In this document: in pieces, positions 44,699 to 57,066 of the stretch
How positions within the stretch are numbered: position 1 is the first letter of the stretch
How the letters are laid out: each line of letters opens with the position of its first letter
Origin: Phyto melanocephala
Taxonomy: Eukaryota > Arthropoda > Insecta > Diptera > Rhinophoridae
Direction of reading: 5' to 3'
Assembly: GCA_941918925.1 (NCBI GenBank)
Contig: OW799234.1
Location: forward strand, 123,527,395-123,591,394
Length of the DNA stretch: 64,000 nucleotides
Made by a program: the position numbers and the translations under genes
The notes under the pieces: generated by a model
Told to the model about the DNA's origin: nothing
The model's input: the letters and a program-made list of their open reading frames with translations, nothing else
Databases searched by the model: none

Positions 44699-46329
44699 CT
44701 CTTTTTATTTTTAATTTTGTTCGAAAATATAACATACAACATATTTCAATGAGATGCGTTGACAGTATTTTCAGAATTTAATTTATTGGTTGCTCGTATT
44801 TATTCTTTTAATACCAATTTCTTAGCACGTGCACACACAAACACAAAGGCACATGTGCACATCAACATGTTTAGGTTGCTATACACCAACAGTCCTTGTG
44901 TGATTAATAAAAAAAATAGAATTTTCTTAAACTCTAATATAAATTAAGATTTTATTAAAAAATTTTTGGTGGAGAAATAATTCATGAGAAGGTTTATAGA
45001 CAAGAGTCTATTAAAATGTTTCAACGATATAATTTTCGTCAATTATTTTTATATTAAAATTTAATAAAAAAATTAGTTCATAAGAAGGCAACAAACAACT
45101 TTAATAATGAAAAATAATCAGAAAAAAAAAGAATTCCCAAAAAAGAGTAAGAAAATCCCACACTGGTAATTTTTTTTGATTTCGTATTTTAACGCCCATA
45201 GCCTGTTAAGGGTAGGTATAATACTTTAACGTATTCTAATCATGGTTCTCTGAAACCCCAGGAGTACTTGCTAAAGGAAAAAGTAAAGAAAATGTTTAGT
45301 TTTCGGATTAAAAATTCTTTATTACTTCAGTTGCAATCTTTCGGTTTCTCATGTCTCATTTAGAAACAAAAGTTTAGGAAAATTTAGGCATTAAATCCGA
45401 CTTTTGGAAAAACTGGACCCTAGCTTAAACACATTAAGAAATTTCGATTTTCAAATGAGAACAACTCACTAGATAAAAATATTACATTTGCACATGATTT
45501 TTAAAGACCTTTTTTATTTTCTATTGGAACGTTTCATAAAACGGATGTAGTAGTCTGTAGCAGCATTTCTGAAAATGGAGGCGCTCCTTATGCAGGTTTA
45601 AACGCTAATTAAATTTAAAAGGAAATTTCGAAATTTTTGCCGAATGTAGGAAACAAATATTTACATTCGCATTACATTGACAATGTTTCGATCCAAAGTC
45701 TATTGACGTAAAAAACCCAATGCTTACATTTACCCTCTAGATCTTAGTTTCAACCAGCCAAATATACCATCCTTATTTGAGAAAACTTAAGCAGCAAAAC
45801 TTGCGATAGTTAGAATTTAAAACTTTTTTTTTTGTTTTTGTTGCCGAACTTAATTGTCGCCTTTAACATATTTTCGTGAAATCCGTAAAAAGTGTAAAAG
45901 AAAAACATAAGTCCCCTCTAAGGTTATTTATGTAACGTGTGCCAAAACAACTTAAGTCGAGATAGAAAATTTTCAGCTTTCTTAAACATAAAAGTAAAAT
46001 CTTTAAGACACCTTTTATTGCAATCATTCGCGTTTTTTATGAAAAATATTTTAAAAGAAATTCTGAAATAACTTTTCTAATCCTAATACTGTAAAATATA
46101 AGATATTTTGTCTTGTTGTATAAGGAAGCCAAATGTTTTTAATAAATCGAAATCTAAATATATCAATTTTGCTTTTAGTTTGTAGTTGCCTTTGCATTTC
46201 CATGAACATTTTTAATATTTAAAAGAAACGTTTTTTTTTTATCAAAAATCAACTCTAATTGGTTGGTTGTCTTGGTTGTTCATTATGCGCGAACTGTCAA
46301 GTGATGTCTGTATGACACCGTTTTGACAA
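44699..46329. other. Non-coding, no recognisable feature
   Basis: In this 1.6 kb I see no gene, no terminal repeats and no tandem array. A short CACA/ACAC patch near 44830-44850 is the only simple repeat. Old transposon sequence beyond recognition cannot be excluded. Confidence 0.5.
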
Positions 46330-46990
46330 GGCCACATCACTCGCCAGATTTGGTGTATCGAAGAACAAGTATTAGAGGGGTGGGGGTACTAGGTCAACCT
46401 CGTAGCCATGAGGTATCTCTTAACATCGCTCAGCCTGATCCCGGAGAGGTATACGTAGTATATAATTGCCTAAGATTCTAGGGCAGGGCAATCGAAGAGA
46501 AGGTGAAAAACCGATTCCTCTTTCTCCAAATCTAGACAGCTGCGACACCGTTCGTTAAAGGTAAGTCCAAGTCGGGTTAAATGTTTCTCTAACACCCAGT
46601 GACTTATCCATACCGCCAGCAACCTCCAAATCTGCTTTCCACTTCGACTCGTAAGTCGTGATGTACATCTAATATCAATAGATGGCAATTAACCCTTGGC
46701 CACTCTACATGTGTTGAGTCAACGCCATATGATATCAGCTTCTTCCAGAAAGCGTGTGGGGATCTTACTTCGATACTCCCCAATGAGATTGCGATTAAAT
46801 TTGCATTAGACATATTCAAAGTACATCCTGTGCGTTCTCGTTACCATAGTGCCGTCTATGTGCAGGAACCCAGACTAGAGCAACGTCAGCCCATGGGCCA
46901 AGCCCTGACAATTATTTTCCGCATTGACCGACTAATTTATACGTGGTGGTGTATATAGCGCCGCCTGATTGTCGACAAAATCAAAAGGTA
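46330..46990 (-). pseudogene. LINE ORF2 C-terminal relic, RNase H family
   Basis: In coding order on the minus strand: near 46840-46900 the translation reads ADVALVWVPAHRRHYGNENA, the end of RNase H with its GH changed to AH. The frame at 46604-46819 follows. Then the frame at 46470-46688 carries KQIWRLLAVWISHWVLEKHL and a cluster CRSCLDLEKEESVFHLLFDC (C-X2-C-X9-H-X4-C). Two frames overlap, so at least one frameshift is present. The family differs from the other LINEs in the window. Neither end nor duplication could be fixed. Confidence 0.7.
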
Positions 46991-48984
46991 TGAACTTTTA
47001 GTTTGTCCGTTTTTTATTTGTTATATATCTTTTTGCTTTTCTTAAATATTTAAAAATTGTAAATAAGTTCTTTTATCCAACAACTAGCAGAGTAGATGCA
47101 ATGGCGAGTTCTATTGAATTCGCTTTCAATTGAGAAATTCAAACATCATTATAAAAACGAATTAATCGTTTTTTTCATATTTACATATATAGAGTTTGGC
47201 ATTATCACATCAAAGTAACAAAACGATCAGCAGGTCTCTTGAGTTTGCCCTGTTGGGTATATACAGGTCCCTGTAGACAATAACAAAAATCGACATTTCA
47301 CACTTTATGATCCAACGGTAAAGGTTAAAGTTCAACAACAATTTAAAAGGAAACTTTTACTTTTAAAATTTTCTGCCAAAAATACTCTATTTACGAAGGT
47401 GTCAAGTCAACTCTTTCTTCTATTAAAAATATTTTGATTCTAAATAAATGAGACTCTGAAATTAAAACTTTCAGAAATACTTTTGCGCTGTTCGCTGTGA
47501 ATGTTTAAAAATTTTGAGTGCAAATTTAGCACTTTTAAAGAAATTACAAAAAAAAGCAATTTTTTCGTAGATCTTTTATGCTAAGGCGAATTCGTATACC
47601 AGAGATGGGAATGTTCAAAAAATTATATATATTTGGGAAACCCATTTTAAAGGATATAGAAAACAAATATAAATAAATTTAATTTGTTTGGTATAAAACG
47701 AAAAACACAGTTCATTTGTTAGTACCTAAAGACAAATCCCATATTCCATAACTGCACAAATTGACAATACGCTTTCCTATCAGCTGTTACAACAATACTA
47801 CCTTGTGAATGTGTCTGATGTTTAATATAGGTTCTTAAGGCATAGTTTTCATCTGTTTATTGCTGTTCGAAAAAAATTTGTTTGTTTATGTTTCTTATAT
47901 GTGAAGTTTGACTTTTGAAATAAATAATAGAAGAAAGAGAATATGTTTTTATCTATAGACTGAAGTTTAAAATAAGTCCAGAGAAAGAAAAAAACAGCTG
48001 ACGAATTTAGACTCACTGATAAATAAATTTAACTTTAGGTTCTCCTATTTGCTTAAGCAACAGAGATTGTCAACTTATATTTGCCAACTATTGTTTAAAA
48101 CAAAATCTATAAAAATATTTTTTTTTTAATAAAGAACAATTTCCATAAAAGAACACTTTATTAAACATTTATTATATTAAAGCTTGTCTCCAGAACTGAA
48201 GGGTAAATGAAATTTACTATATAAATATAGATGTGTGAGTGCATGAGTGTGGGTTTGTGTGATAAGACTAATGCGTTTTGTCTGACAGCTGATATTATAA
48301 GATATTTACTAACAAAATTCACATATTCGCACACGAACTAAAACAAGTTTTTATCTAAGTATCTAACAACAACAACAACAACGAAAATAACATTGACGAA
48401 GGTAATAGTCGTGCAGCCAGCAGTACATTATACTTTAAGTATTGCCTATTTATTGATTGTTACACTTAAAGAAATAATTATAACAATTTAGTTAACGAAA
48501 CTTTTTTTATTCCAAGTCTTTTTAGATAAACCTCGTAACTACAAGATCATTTTTTCGATATAATAATTAACACTGTTTTTTTTAGAAGATAGACACTATG
48601 ATTTTATATCTTTTTTTTTTTTTTTTCTAGATACGATCAAAATAAAATAGCCTTGAAAAAAGGTAATTTTTCACTAAGTTAAAGCTACAAAGGGACTGTC
48701 GGTCACAATCGTTACGGATGGGCCAAAATGTGTCAAATATTTCTTTGTCGTAGTTGTACCACAAAACAATTTTGAGCGACGAACAACAAAACAGCTAGTT
48801 TTTTGACAAACAATTTTATTTATTTTAGTCCTAAATTAGCTCTGGTAGGGTCAAGAGCTAGCGCTTCATTGCCAATATTGTTTAAGGGCAATCAAGCCGT
48901 CTCTTCTTGTTTAATCTTAAGAGTTTTGCTTCTCTCTCTTGTGTGGCTAAATGTGTGGCGACACTTAGCTTTACTTTGGTGACA
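46991..48984. other. Non-coding, no recognisable feature
   Basis: The region has a short (CAA)n tract at 48365-48381 and a T-run at 48610-48627. No frame over 60 codons shows a motif and no terminal repeats were found. Confidence 0.5.
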
Positions 48985-49890
48985 CACACATGTAGGGGGA
49001 ATATCGAAGCAGACCACTACTATCACGGGTCCCTTTTCGACCCCCTTCGCTCCTCAGTGATTTCGTGTCCACCGATCAGTATACCTTCAATCACTGAGTC
49101 CCGCGCCACAACCGGCGTTTGCTCTGGACTATGAAAACGATTTCACACTGCCGACTGGTGATTGTCGACAATCCTCACCGCACAGTCCTTTGTAATCGCC
49201 AGCATCTCCCTCAGACTAAGGTCCCCCATCGCACTCACACTTAATGTGTGCTTGCCTGTGATCCTTAATCTTCCGCTCGCCAACGCCGGACACTCGCATA
49301 CTACATGCGCTGATGTCTCGGCATCCTCCAGGCACATTCTACAAATATCATCATCCACGATCTGCATCCTCTTTAGATGATATTTGAAGTTCCCATGCAG
49401 TTCTGGGTTCCGGTCCGCAGAATGCAGCCTCAGAACCCTTCTTCGCAAGTTCGTCACCAGCCTCATTCCCAGCTATGCCCACGTGTCCCTTAACCCACAT
49501 CAGCGTAACATCTTTATCCACGAGGTCCAGGATTCTCCTATGCCCCAAAACTGATCCAAAGCGATACCACATGCCATCGCTTCGCATCCGAATCGCCGAT
49601 CTTGCCGCCGTCTCCCTTACAAATAAGTCCAACGGCAGCAATCCCAGCATTGCCTCCATCGCTTGCGTTGGTGTGGTACGTATCGCGCCATATATACCAA
49701 TGCAAGCAGTCCTTTGAACCCTGTCCAACTTCCGCCTAATCGTCGCCTGAGAGGCCTTCGGCCACCAGACAACAGATGCGTAAGTGATCGTCGGTCTCAC
49801 CACCACTGTGTAAATCCAGTGTGCAGCTTTAGGTCGATTTAGGGAGCCGGAATCAACGTGGAATACCCTGACTTTTTGGTTATGTACCAC
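48985..49890 (-). pseudogene. LOA/R1-like LINE copy with two internal deletions
   Basis: This is the same family as 12247-13533, with the same 3' end (CTTCGATATTCCCCCTACA). The frame 49351-49896 starts after the RT palm with VVVRPTITYASVVWWPK and AIRTTPTQAMEAMLGLLPLD. It then jumps from LDLVDKD straight to VTLMWVKGHVGIAGNEAGDE, so the first three RNase H acidic residues are deleted. It jumps again from GPEPRTA into the codons for GNFKYHLKRM, now read out of frame. The frame 49143-49466 resumes with the zinc cluster CRMCLEDAETSAHVVCEC. Apart from these deletions the copy is very similar to the one at 12247. It is 5'-truncated at about 49880. Confidence 0.85.
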
Positions 49891-51177
49891 TGCCAATTAA
49901 TTTAAGAATCAAAAGAAAAAAAATTGATTATTTGCTAACTAACAAAAATGTCATAAGTAGTGTCAGTGGCAAATACAATTGCCTGCCTGGTCATGTTAAA
50001 CTTTTGTAAGAACAAACAAAGGCAAATAACAGTTGAGCTATCAGTGTTATCTGTTGTTACAAACCATTTGTCCATACGAAGTAAAAATGGCAAAGCACAT
50101 AAAAAACAATTTTTTGGTATTTTATGGCATATATAAGCAAAAATATATATATTATACTGCATACCCTAAACAAAACCACGGACAGCGGGTTATGTTGGAA
50201 TCAATGGAAGGCTTGAAAGAGTAAAATATAACAACTTCTTCTCTACTTTTGATTTAGCAAAAAATACATTGATGGAAAACTTATTTATTTGGGAGCAGTG
50301 CACAAAAAAATTATTTATTTATTCTAAGTTGCTGAATATAAAAAACCTCAAATTGTCTACAAACGCCGAAGATTGTTTCTTATTAGAATTCGACAAAAGG
50401 TTTATTATTTTGTGTTCGTCTAAAGTATCTAATTTCTCGTTTCTTATGGAATGTGTAACCACTGCTGGCTCTTTTGCCACAAACTGCAAAACAAATCATA
50501 TTGTACAATATTCTGAGAGGTTTCATGGGCACCAGCTAAACGTTTTAGACCAGATTTTTTGCGTCACATAGATTATATTGTCCCAACAACAGTTACCGAC
50601 ACATTTTTTTTACTGAAATACAAACACTATCCTCATCTTCAATGAATTTGGAAACTTCAGTTAGCCTAAGTCTTAAGCAGATTTTTAATGCTCTATTAGC
50701 GAGAAAATTATTTGCAAAACTAACAGAAAACTTTTTACTTCTAAGCTTGTAATGGAAAAAAATATGAATAAAAAGAAATTTCTGGAAAACTTAATATTTT
50801 AGTTTCTGTATAAGAATACATACTGAAACAAATGGTCCTTAATCGTAAACTTATATTTTTATCTTTATCTGAAATACTTCAAAAAATTATAATCTTACAA
50901 CAGGGTTAAACACTTCCTTCTTTGACAAAAGTTGATTTTTTATGACTTATTTTCAAGTAAAAAAAAAAAATATATATGCTTATAACCAAAGGGGAATTCA
51001 TTTGACAATTTAAATACTTAACAAAATAATAAAAAAAAAACAAAAAAATAAAAAAATTAATCAGCTGATTTTATACGGCCAACTTCTCAATCCACCTTGA
51101 ACATATGCATGCGTCCTTAAAGAAATTTATAAACAAATTTTCCACTTACTTATGTGTTTAATAATTTTTCTCATTGT
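49891..51177. other. Non-coding; two unassigned small frames
   Basis: Frames at 50033-50224 and 50269-50571 lie close together on the plus strand and have a more balanced amino-acid mix than most (FHGHQLNVLDQIF, MLESMEGLKE). I recognise no family. A 37-base GT...AG segment between them (50221-50257) is too short for a normal fly intron. They may be a decayed fragment of a gene or transposon. Poly-A runs occur at 50960-50970 and 51030-51055. Confidence 0.35.
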
Positions 51178-52907
51178 AACAAGTAAGAGTACTATATTCG
51201 ACTGTGCCGAATTTTTTTTATTATTTATTATTTTTATTATTAACAGTAATCGCTATAGAATAATCACTTTATCTTAAAATATGTATCACTTTCCTTGTAT
51301 AACTTTGATATGCTAGTAAAATATTTTCGTAAATTTAGTCTTACAATGAAAGTGGGCGTTAAACTAGGCGTGTCAATAAAGTTTCTGCTAATACATTCAA
51401 CTAAGATATTTCAATATAGTCCTTAATTCTTCCACAACTATGTCCATACAGAAATTATATGAAATTAAGATAAAGCGTTATATGGGAGATAGGCGTTAAA
51501 GTGGGAGTGTCACCTTCATTTTCTGGCATAACAAGGAAATTGACTAGGAGGATAACTGTGACAAATTTCATCATCATACCTGTAATTTTTTGAGGTTTTA
51601 TAAGCTTTAAATTTTCATTAACAGTAGATTACGTGAAAAATAGGCATTATAGTAGGCGTGTCGAAGTTGCTTCTGCTAATGAGCAACACTTAGATATTTC
51701 TATAGAGTCCTTCATTCTTCCAAAATCTTTATTCATAGAGAATTGTATGAATTTGAGATAAAACGTTATATGGGAGGTGGGCGTAAAAGTGGGCGTGTTA
51801 CATTTATTTTTTGTTAGAAAAAAGCCCTTGACAAAAAAGCAATGGTTGCAAAATTTCAAAATCGTAAATCTATTTTTGTCAGTTTTATTAGGTTCTGAAT
51901 TTTAAAGATACTAAAAAATAAACTGTGCGGTATAAATTTTCGAACACTTAAAAAAAAAACTCTTGAAAGTCTTTCCGTACAAGTTTATTAATAAAAAAAA
52001 CACTTAAATTTTACTATGCGCAGGTATTAAGTGCTTATTAAATTATTTTAATAGCAATAATAGGAGTTTAATCTGATTATCTCTTTGACCTTTTTTAAAA
52101 AATTGCTGTCTAATATTTTTTTTAGCGACTAAATTGTAAAAATAAATTGTAATTAGAAATATGCTTTAAAATTAGGGTAACAACAGTTTATAAGATCCAT
52201 AAGAAATAAGGAAATATAGAGTCCAATTAGCGGTATTTTTTTGATTTCCCTTGGAGTGTATTTAAATGTCACGTACGTAGTGCAAAAGCATTATTTGTCT
52301 CCTTCATTCGTATTTGGACAGTCACAAGAGCACCTAATTTAGAATTTAACTTTTTTTTCTTAACATAATATAAATTGTATTACCTTAGAACACTATTAGA
52401 GAAAAATCTGTCACGTACGATATGTCACGAACGATATTAAATTGAAATTATTATAAAATCATTTAAAGCTTGTTTTCAATTAAGTATAATGGATTTTAAA
52501 TGAAAAATATTTGGTTTAGTGTAAGAATTCAAAAAAAATAAGAAATAACTTCCAAAAATCTGCGAATAGATTTTTCATATTTCCACATCTGCCTCAAAAT
52601 CACTTCTGTTTTATGTCACGTACGATATATTCTTATTTTTCTGAATATTTTAGACAGCAATGATTCGAATATAATTATTTTTCTTTAAATAAAGTACCTT
52701 TTAAATGGAACATAAAGATCTAATTTTGTTTCAGTTACTCTAACTCTTGCAAAAATTACTCCACTTTAGAGGAGTACAAATGTCACGTACGATGACATGG
52801 AAATGCCCATATATACTTTGTAGGGTCTAAAATGGATATTTCGATGTGTTGCAAATGGAATGGTAAAACGAATATACCCATACCATTGTTTGGTGGCGGG
52901 CATAAAA
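51178..52907 (-). mobile_element. DINE-1-like element, subfamily C
   Basis: The left edge AACAAGTAAGAGTACTATATT with the hairpin ATTCGACTGTGCCGAAT (51196-51212) is the family's 3' end in reverse. The core has a unit of about 310 bp present roughly 1.5 times: GTGGGCG...GGCGTGTC...TTCTGCTAAT at 51352-51385, and again at 51650-51680 and 51775-51800. The same core lies inverted at 56510-57060. The far end near 52873-52906 (AATATACCCATACCATT...GGTGGCGGGCATAAAA) resembles the other hairpin end. Whether 51800-52870 is all part of the element is uncertain. Confidence 0.5.
52267..52794. repeat. Five dispersed TGTCACGTACGAT motifs
   Basis: Near-identical motifs occur at 52267 (TGTCACGTACGT), 52409 (TGTCACGTACGATA), 52423 (TGTCACGAACGATA), 52614 (TGTCACGTACGATA) and 52781 (TGTCACGTACGATG), all on the plus strand. 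The centre ACGT/CGTACG is palindromic. Spacing is irregular (142, 14, 191 and 167 bases). Confidence 0.6.
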
Positions 52908-54506
52908 AAGAATGAAAAATCGTTGTAACATTATAATAAGTAGTTTAAGTTTTAAATAATTTTTTTTTTAATTATTATAATGATCAAAACTATAATCTTC
53001 TTATCGATTATTTCGGTAATAAAGTTAAGTTTCTTAAAAATTTTTTCTGAAAGATTTTATTATAAAATAAAATAATTGTACAATTTAATATTTTAATGTT
53101 TTAAAATAGTCACTGAATATTTTTAATTTTTGAGCAAATGAATGCCACCATTTTGAGTGCTTGTCGAAATATATTTCAACGGCAATTATTAGCACAAATG
53201 TAGCCACCGGGGCAATATGTAGATCATGTTTGTTTTTGCAAATAAAAATGGACAAATAAATGTGCCAAGTGCGACCATAATAACAACATGTTTGATGAAA
53301 ATATCTTGTGTTTGTTTAAATTAAATCATTTAATGTTTACTTTGCATGAAGACTTCAATATGGTTGTCCTTTAAAAATAATATGATTTACAATATGATGA
53401 CCAAAATAGCATGATGTCTTCCCAAAATGAAATTGTAATCAAAAGTAATTAAAATTGTAAAAAACCATTAAATAATAGGTATGATTAAAATGTATGATTA
53501 AAAAATATTTTATTATTTTAATAATAATTTGTTTTCAAATATTATTCTCCTTCTAGCTTAATAAATTTAATTATTTTAAAAATTTGGCACGAGAAAAAAA
53601 TATACAAAAATTTTAAATGATTTATTTATAAAAATTATTAAAGGCTTATAAAGGGTTTATCAAACTGATTTTCTATTGAAACTTGATTCACTAACCTCTT
53701 ATAAAGCTGTTTTAAGTTTTATGAATTAGACCGTAAATGCTTGGAAAATTATTTAAAAAACGATAGAATGTACAAATTTCAGTAAATCTGTTTATAATGG
53801 TAAGTACAATCGATAAAACAAATAGCAAATATAATAATATTCTTTAGAAAAGAGCAACATTTTTCAATTTTATTTGTAATCATAAAATTAATAACTAGCA
53901 ACCATTAAATGTTTACACAACAATCATACAATTTAATCATAGTCTGTCGCTCGCACGTTTTTTCTTTGCGTGCAAGACAAAATATTGGAATATTCCTCGT
54001 ATAATGCAAGTGGTAGATGACTTTAACGCACAAATCGATAATATTAACTCTTGCATATACGTCTCTTAAACAATGTTTTATCTTATAATTGCCATTTCGT
54101 AAAATATGCGATTTTACTCAGAAATCAAAGAGTAGGTTTTTATTGTGTTGGCTATTTATTCATCACAGTTTTCTTTCCGTGTAATGGTAATCCACTTATG
54201 TTTAAGTATCAAAGTCTGTATTTACCATAATTTTAGCAAAACTAATGCTGCCAAAATTACACGTCAATGTAATCAGGATGTTGTCTTACAAACAAGCTGC
54301 AAACATTTAAGTTTGACCCTACTGGTGGCGACTTATAATATCTTTAATACTTCAATTTATATATTTTATTTTTCCCTCCCAATCTCCACTAAGTATAATC
54401 TCACATTATATGAGCTGATGATAGTTCTTTTTTGTATTTTCTAAACAGCTGTTGTATTTTGTAAATTCCAAAACATACAGAATATGTGCTTAAGTGTGTG
54501 TGCGTG
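52908..54506. other. Non-coding, no recognisable feature
   Basis: This is AT-rich sequence. The 99-codon frame at 54145-54444 shows no motif. No terminal repeats, arrays or RNA genes could be supported. Confidence 0.5.
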
Positions 54507-54509
54507 TAA

Positions 54510-54760
54510 AGCTACGGTCACATATGGCAAATATTTGCTCAAATAAGCGTGACCACTAAAATATTTTTATTTCTCCTATAATTAATAAATGTTTATTTAA
54601 TTAAAAATTGTCTTGATTTGATAAAATTGCGATATTAATCTGTTGTTCTATGTTTTGACATTATTTGGTGTAAGAAAAATTGCATTAAATTAAAAAATCA
54701 TTTAAAAGAATTAGTGGTCACGCATATTTGAGCAAATATTTGATATATGTGACCGTAGCT
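54510..54760. mobile_element. MITE with ~50-bp TIRs, TAA target
   Basis: The ends AGCTACGGTCACATAT and ATATGTGACCGTAGCT begin inverted repeats that match at about 47 of 50 positions, through CAAATATTTGCTCAAAT and GCGTGACCACT. TAA flanks both sides (54507-54509 and 54761-54763). The 251-bp element has a spacer of about 150 bp and no coding capacity. The 3-bp TWA duplication suggests PIF/Harbinger. Confidence 0.75.
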
Positions 54761-54763
54761 TAA

Positions 54764-55239
54764 GTATTTATATAAATTGGACATACACATTTTAACAAAC
54801 ACGTTCAGTGTTTTCCAACTCAGATGAAGTGCAAAATATTGGAAATATTGGAAATTCCCTCTTAAAAATTTTTTTATTAGTAAATACTAACAGAAAATTA
54901 AAGGATCCGATAAAGGAATCAAATACAACAGAGCAAATAAAATGCATAAGTATTGTCTCAAGAACAATGCAGTGTTTTAATTTACTTTTATATTTTTGTG
55001 CAAGTGGCAACTCTAAAAATAGACAGCTGTTTTTTCCGATCATTAAAAGTGAAGCGCTTTACCAACAAACAACAAGTTATAATTGTCAAAGCTGATTAAA
55101 AGATTTTGGAATTTCGCGAACTTTTAAGAATTTTCAATTGAGAGAGTGCTCCTAATGTATGAACCTTTCGAAGAGTTGTCAAAGAAACTTGTATAGACTA
55201 GGTCGTTTATAAACAGTAAGACTTCTGTGTGTTATATAA
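54764..55239. other. Non-coding, no recognisable feature
   Basis: Frames on both strands at 54792-55095 overlap each other and have no motif. The 5' part of the neighbouring mariner-like relic may reach into 55140-55239, but I cannot recognise it. Confidence 0.4.
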
Positions 55240-55955
55240 GCGATTGATCTCTTGAAAACGTTGCTGTTGTAAGCAATAGTGTCGTCAAAAACCTGAAAAC
55301 ATCAACAACAACTTTAAAATTTCGCACTACGCAGCAACTTTTAACAAGAGACCTCCACTTTCAAGCGTACAAAATTCAGCTTACTCAAGAGCTCTAACCA
55401 GCAAAGCATGGAAAAAACATTAATTCGTTTAATAGGAAATGGAGCAAAGTGAAGTCAATATGAATTTTTTGAAAAAATTCATCTTCTTAGATGAAGTGTG
55501 CTTCCCTCTAAATGGCTTCATGAAAACACAAAATTTTTTAATTCGTTATAGGAATATGATAACCGTGTTCTTGTAGTCTCAACTGGATGGCATGGATCTG
55601 AATGATATGTGGTTTTATATTGACGACACCACCTGACACACTGTCAATGAAGCATTCCATTTATTGAAGCAAAGATTTCTAGAACAAATTTTCACAAGAA
55701 ATTTCAATGTCAACTGGATACCTAGATAATACGACTTAACGCCATAAAATTTTTTCTTTAGGGCTTTTTTAAATCTATGGCTTATGCGAATCAAGCATAA
55801 ACAATTTCTGAACTTATTTACATTCGAGATCAAACGCATCATCGTTGAGATACAGCCACATCGCTGTGAAAGGTCATGTAAAATTTTATTAAAAAAGTAA
55901 TAGCCTATGGTTAGCGCTATGGGGGTCATTTGACGAATATCTTATTGCAAATGTC
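55240..55955 (+). pseudogene. Mariner-like transposase relic (fossil 3)
   Basis: Pieces in coding order, in changing frames: ENVAVVSNSVVKN near 55253, then RDLHFQAYKIQLTQEL near 55345-55395. Next come FIFLDEVCF near 55482 (first catalytic Asp in IFLDE) and LDGMDLNDMWFYIDDTT near 55579-55630. This is followed by VNEAFHLLKQRF and NFNVNWIPR (55640-55725), and a C-terminal end like ATSL...GGHLTNILL near 55860-55945. The helix-turn-helix N-terminus is missing. It belongs to the same family as the relics at 5273 and 31365, and unlike the latter it keeps the second catalytic block. Stops are frequent. Confidence 0.7.
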
Positions 55956-56164
55956 TTCTTAACAATCAAACAAAAAAACAACAACTGTCTCAAAAAATAC
56001 CTGTCTCTATTTAAAAATGAAAAATTGTATTGTTACTGAGACATCCTTTAAACAAAAATTAAATTAAATAACTTTTGTTGTGATATTGGTTTTAGAAAAT
56101 TTTATATTTGTATATGTATGTGTATATTTCGTAAGTAATTTCATTGCTATCAATTGGCATTCCT

Positions 56165-56470
56165 TTCTTTTTTGAGTCCCACGTCACCACAGTCATTTTC
56201 TCTGGACTAGAAAAAAATTTCACATTAACGATGATGGTCATTGCGATTGCCGACAATACGTAATTGTCAGCATCATTGTCGGACTGAGATCCCTTATAGC
56301 ATTAATAACTAATGTGCGCCTTCCTGTGATTCTTAGTTATATGCCCCATTAGTAAAGACACTCATGTCACTATCCAAGCTTTCATTGTCAACGCTATAAA
56401 CATTTGAAGCAGGCTCTCGACAACCTTAACTAGACTCAGATGCGTATGAGTATCGTGAATAATAATTTCA
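56165..56470 (-). pseudogene. LOA/R1-like LINE relic (fourth copy)
   Basis: GAGTCCCACGTCACCAC, CTCTGGACTAGAAAAAA, GATTGCCGACAAT and AATGTGCGCCTTCCTGTGAT follow the 3' end of ORF2 and the 3' UTR of the copy at 49095-49270 in order. Near 56345-56390 the sequence jumps to the start of RNase H (CCCATTAGTAAAGACACT matches CCCATCAGTAAAGATACT in reverse at 12520-12540), so the middle is deleted. The copy is highly decayed. Confidence 0.6.
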
Positions 56471-56509
56471 TAATTTCTCTACCAATAAAGATTTTGTAAT
56501 AATAAAGGA

Positions 56510-57066
56510 CTATATTGATATATCTATGTTGTATTCATTAGCAGAAGCAACTTTGACACGCCTACTATAACGCCCACTTTATATTTTATCTTCTGTTAAT
56601 GAATTTCAAAAGATCATAAGACTGACAAAATTAGAGATATGATGAAATTTGTACCATATATCCTCCTAGCTAATTTTATTGTAATGCCAGAAAATTTAGG
56701 TGACACGCCCACTCTTACGCCCACCTCCCATGTAACGGGTTATCTTAAATTCATATAATTTCTTTATAGACAAAGTTTTTGGAAGAGTAAATGACTATAT
56801 TGAAATATCTCAGTTTTATTTATTAGCAGAAACTATGTTGACACGCCTACTTTAACGCCCACTTTCATTGAAAGACTAAATTTACGAAAACATTTTACTA
56901 GCATATCGTATTTATACAAACAAAGTAATACATATTTTAGTACAAAGAGATTATTCCAAAGCGTTTACTGTTTATTAACAAAATAATACATTTTGTGCCA
57001 TAAAAGTACCCAAAATTGGTGGTGGGTATAAAAGATTCGGCACAGCCGAATATAGTGCTCTTACTG
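56510..57066 (+). mobile_element. DINE-1-like element, subfamily C
   Basis: The core matches the copy at 51178 in reverse: TTAGCAGAAGCAACTTTGAC, CACGCCTAC, ACGCCCACTTT and CACGCCCACTCTTACGCCC. The 3' end reads GGTGGTGGGTATAAAAG, then the perfect hairpin ATTCGGCACAGCCGAAT (57035-57051) and TAGTGCTCTTACT. The hairpin and last bases equal those of subfamily A although the cores are unrelated. Confidence 0.65.

Noticed and set aside
50033..50571. Two-exon host gene with a 37-base intron
   Set aside because: GT...AG borders exist at 50221-50257, but this is shorter than normal fly introns. The joined frame stops soon after and no family is recognisable.
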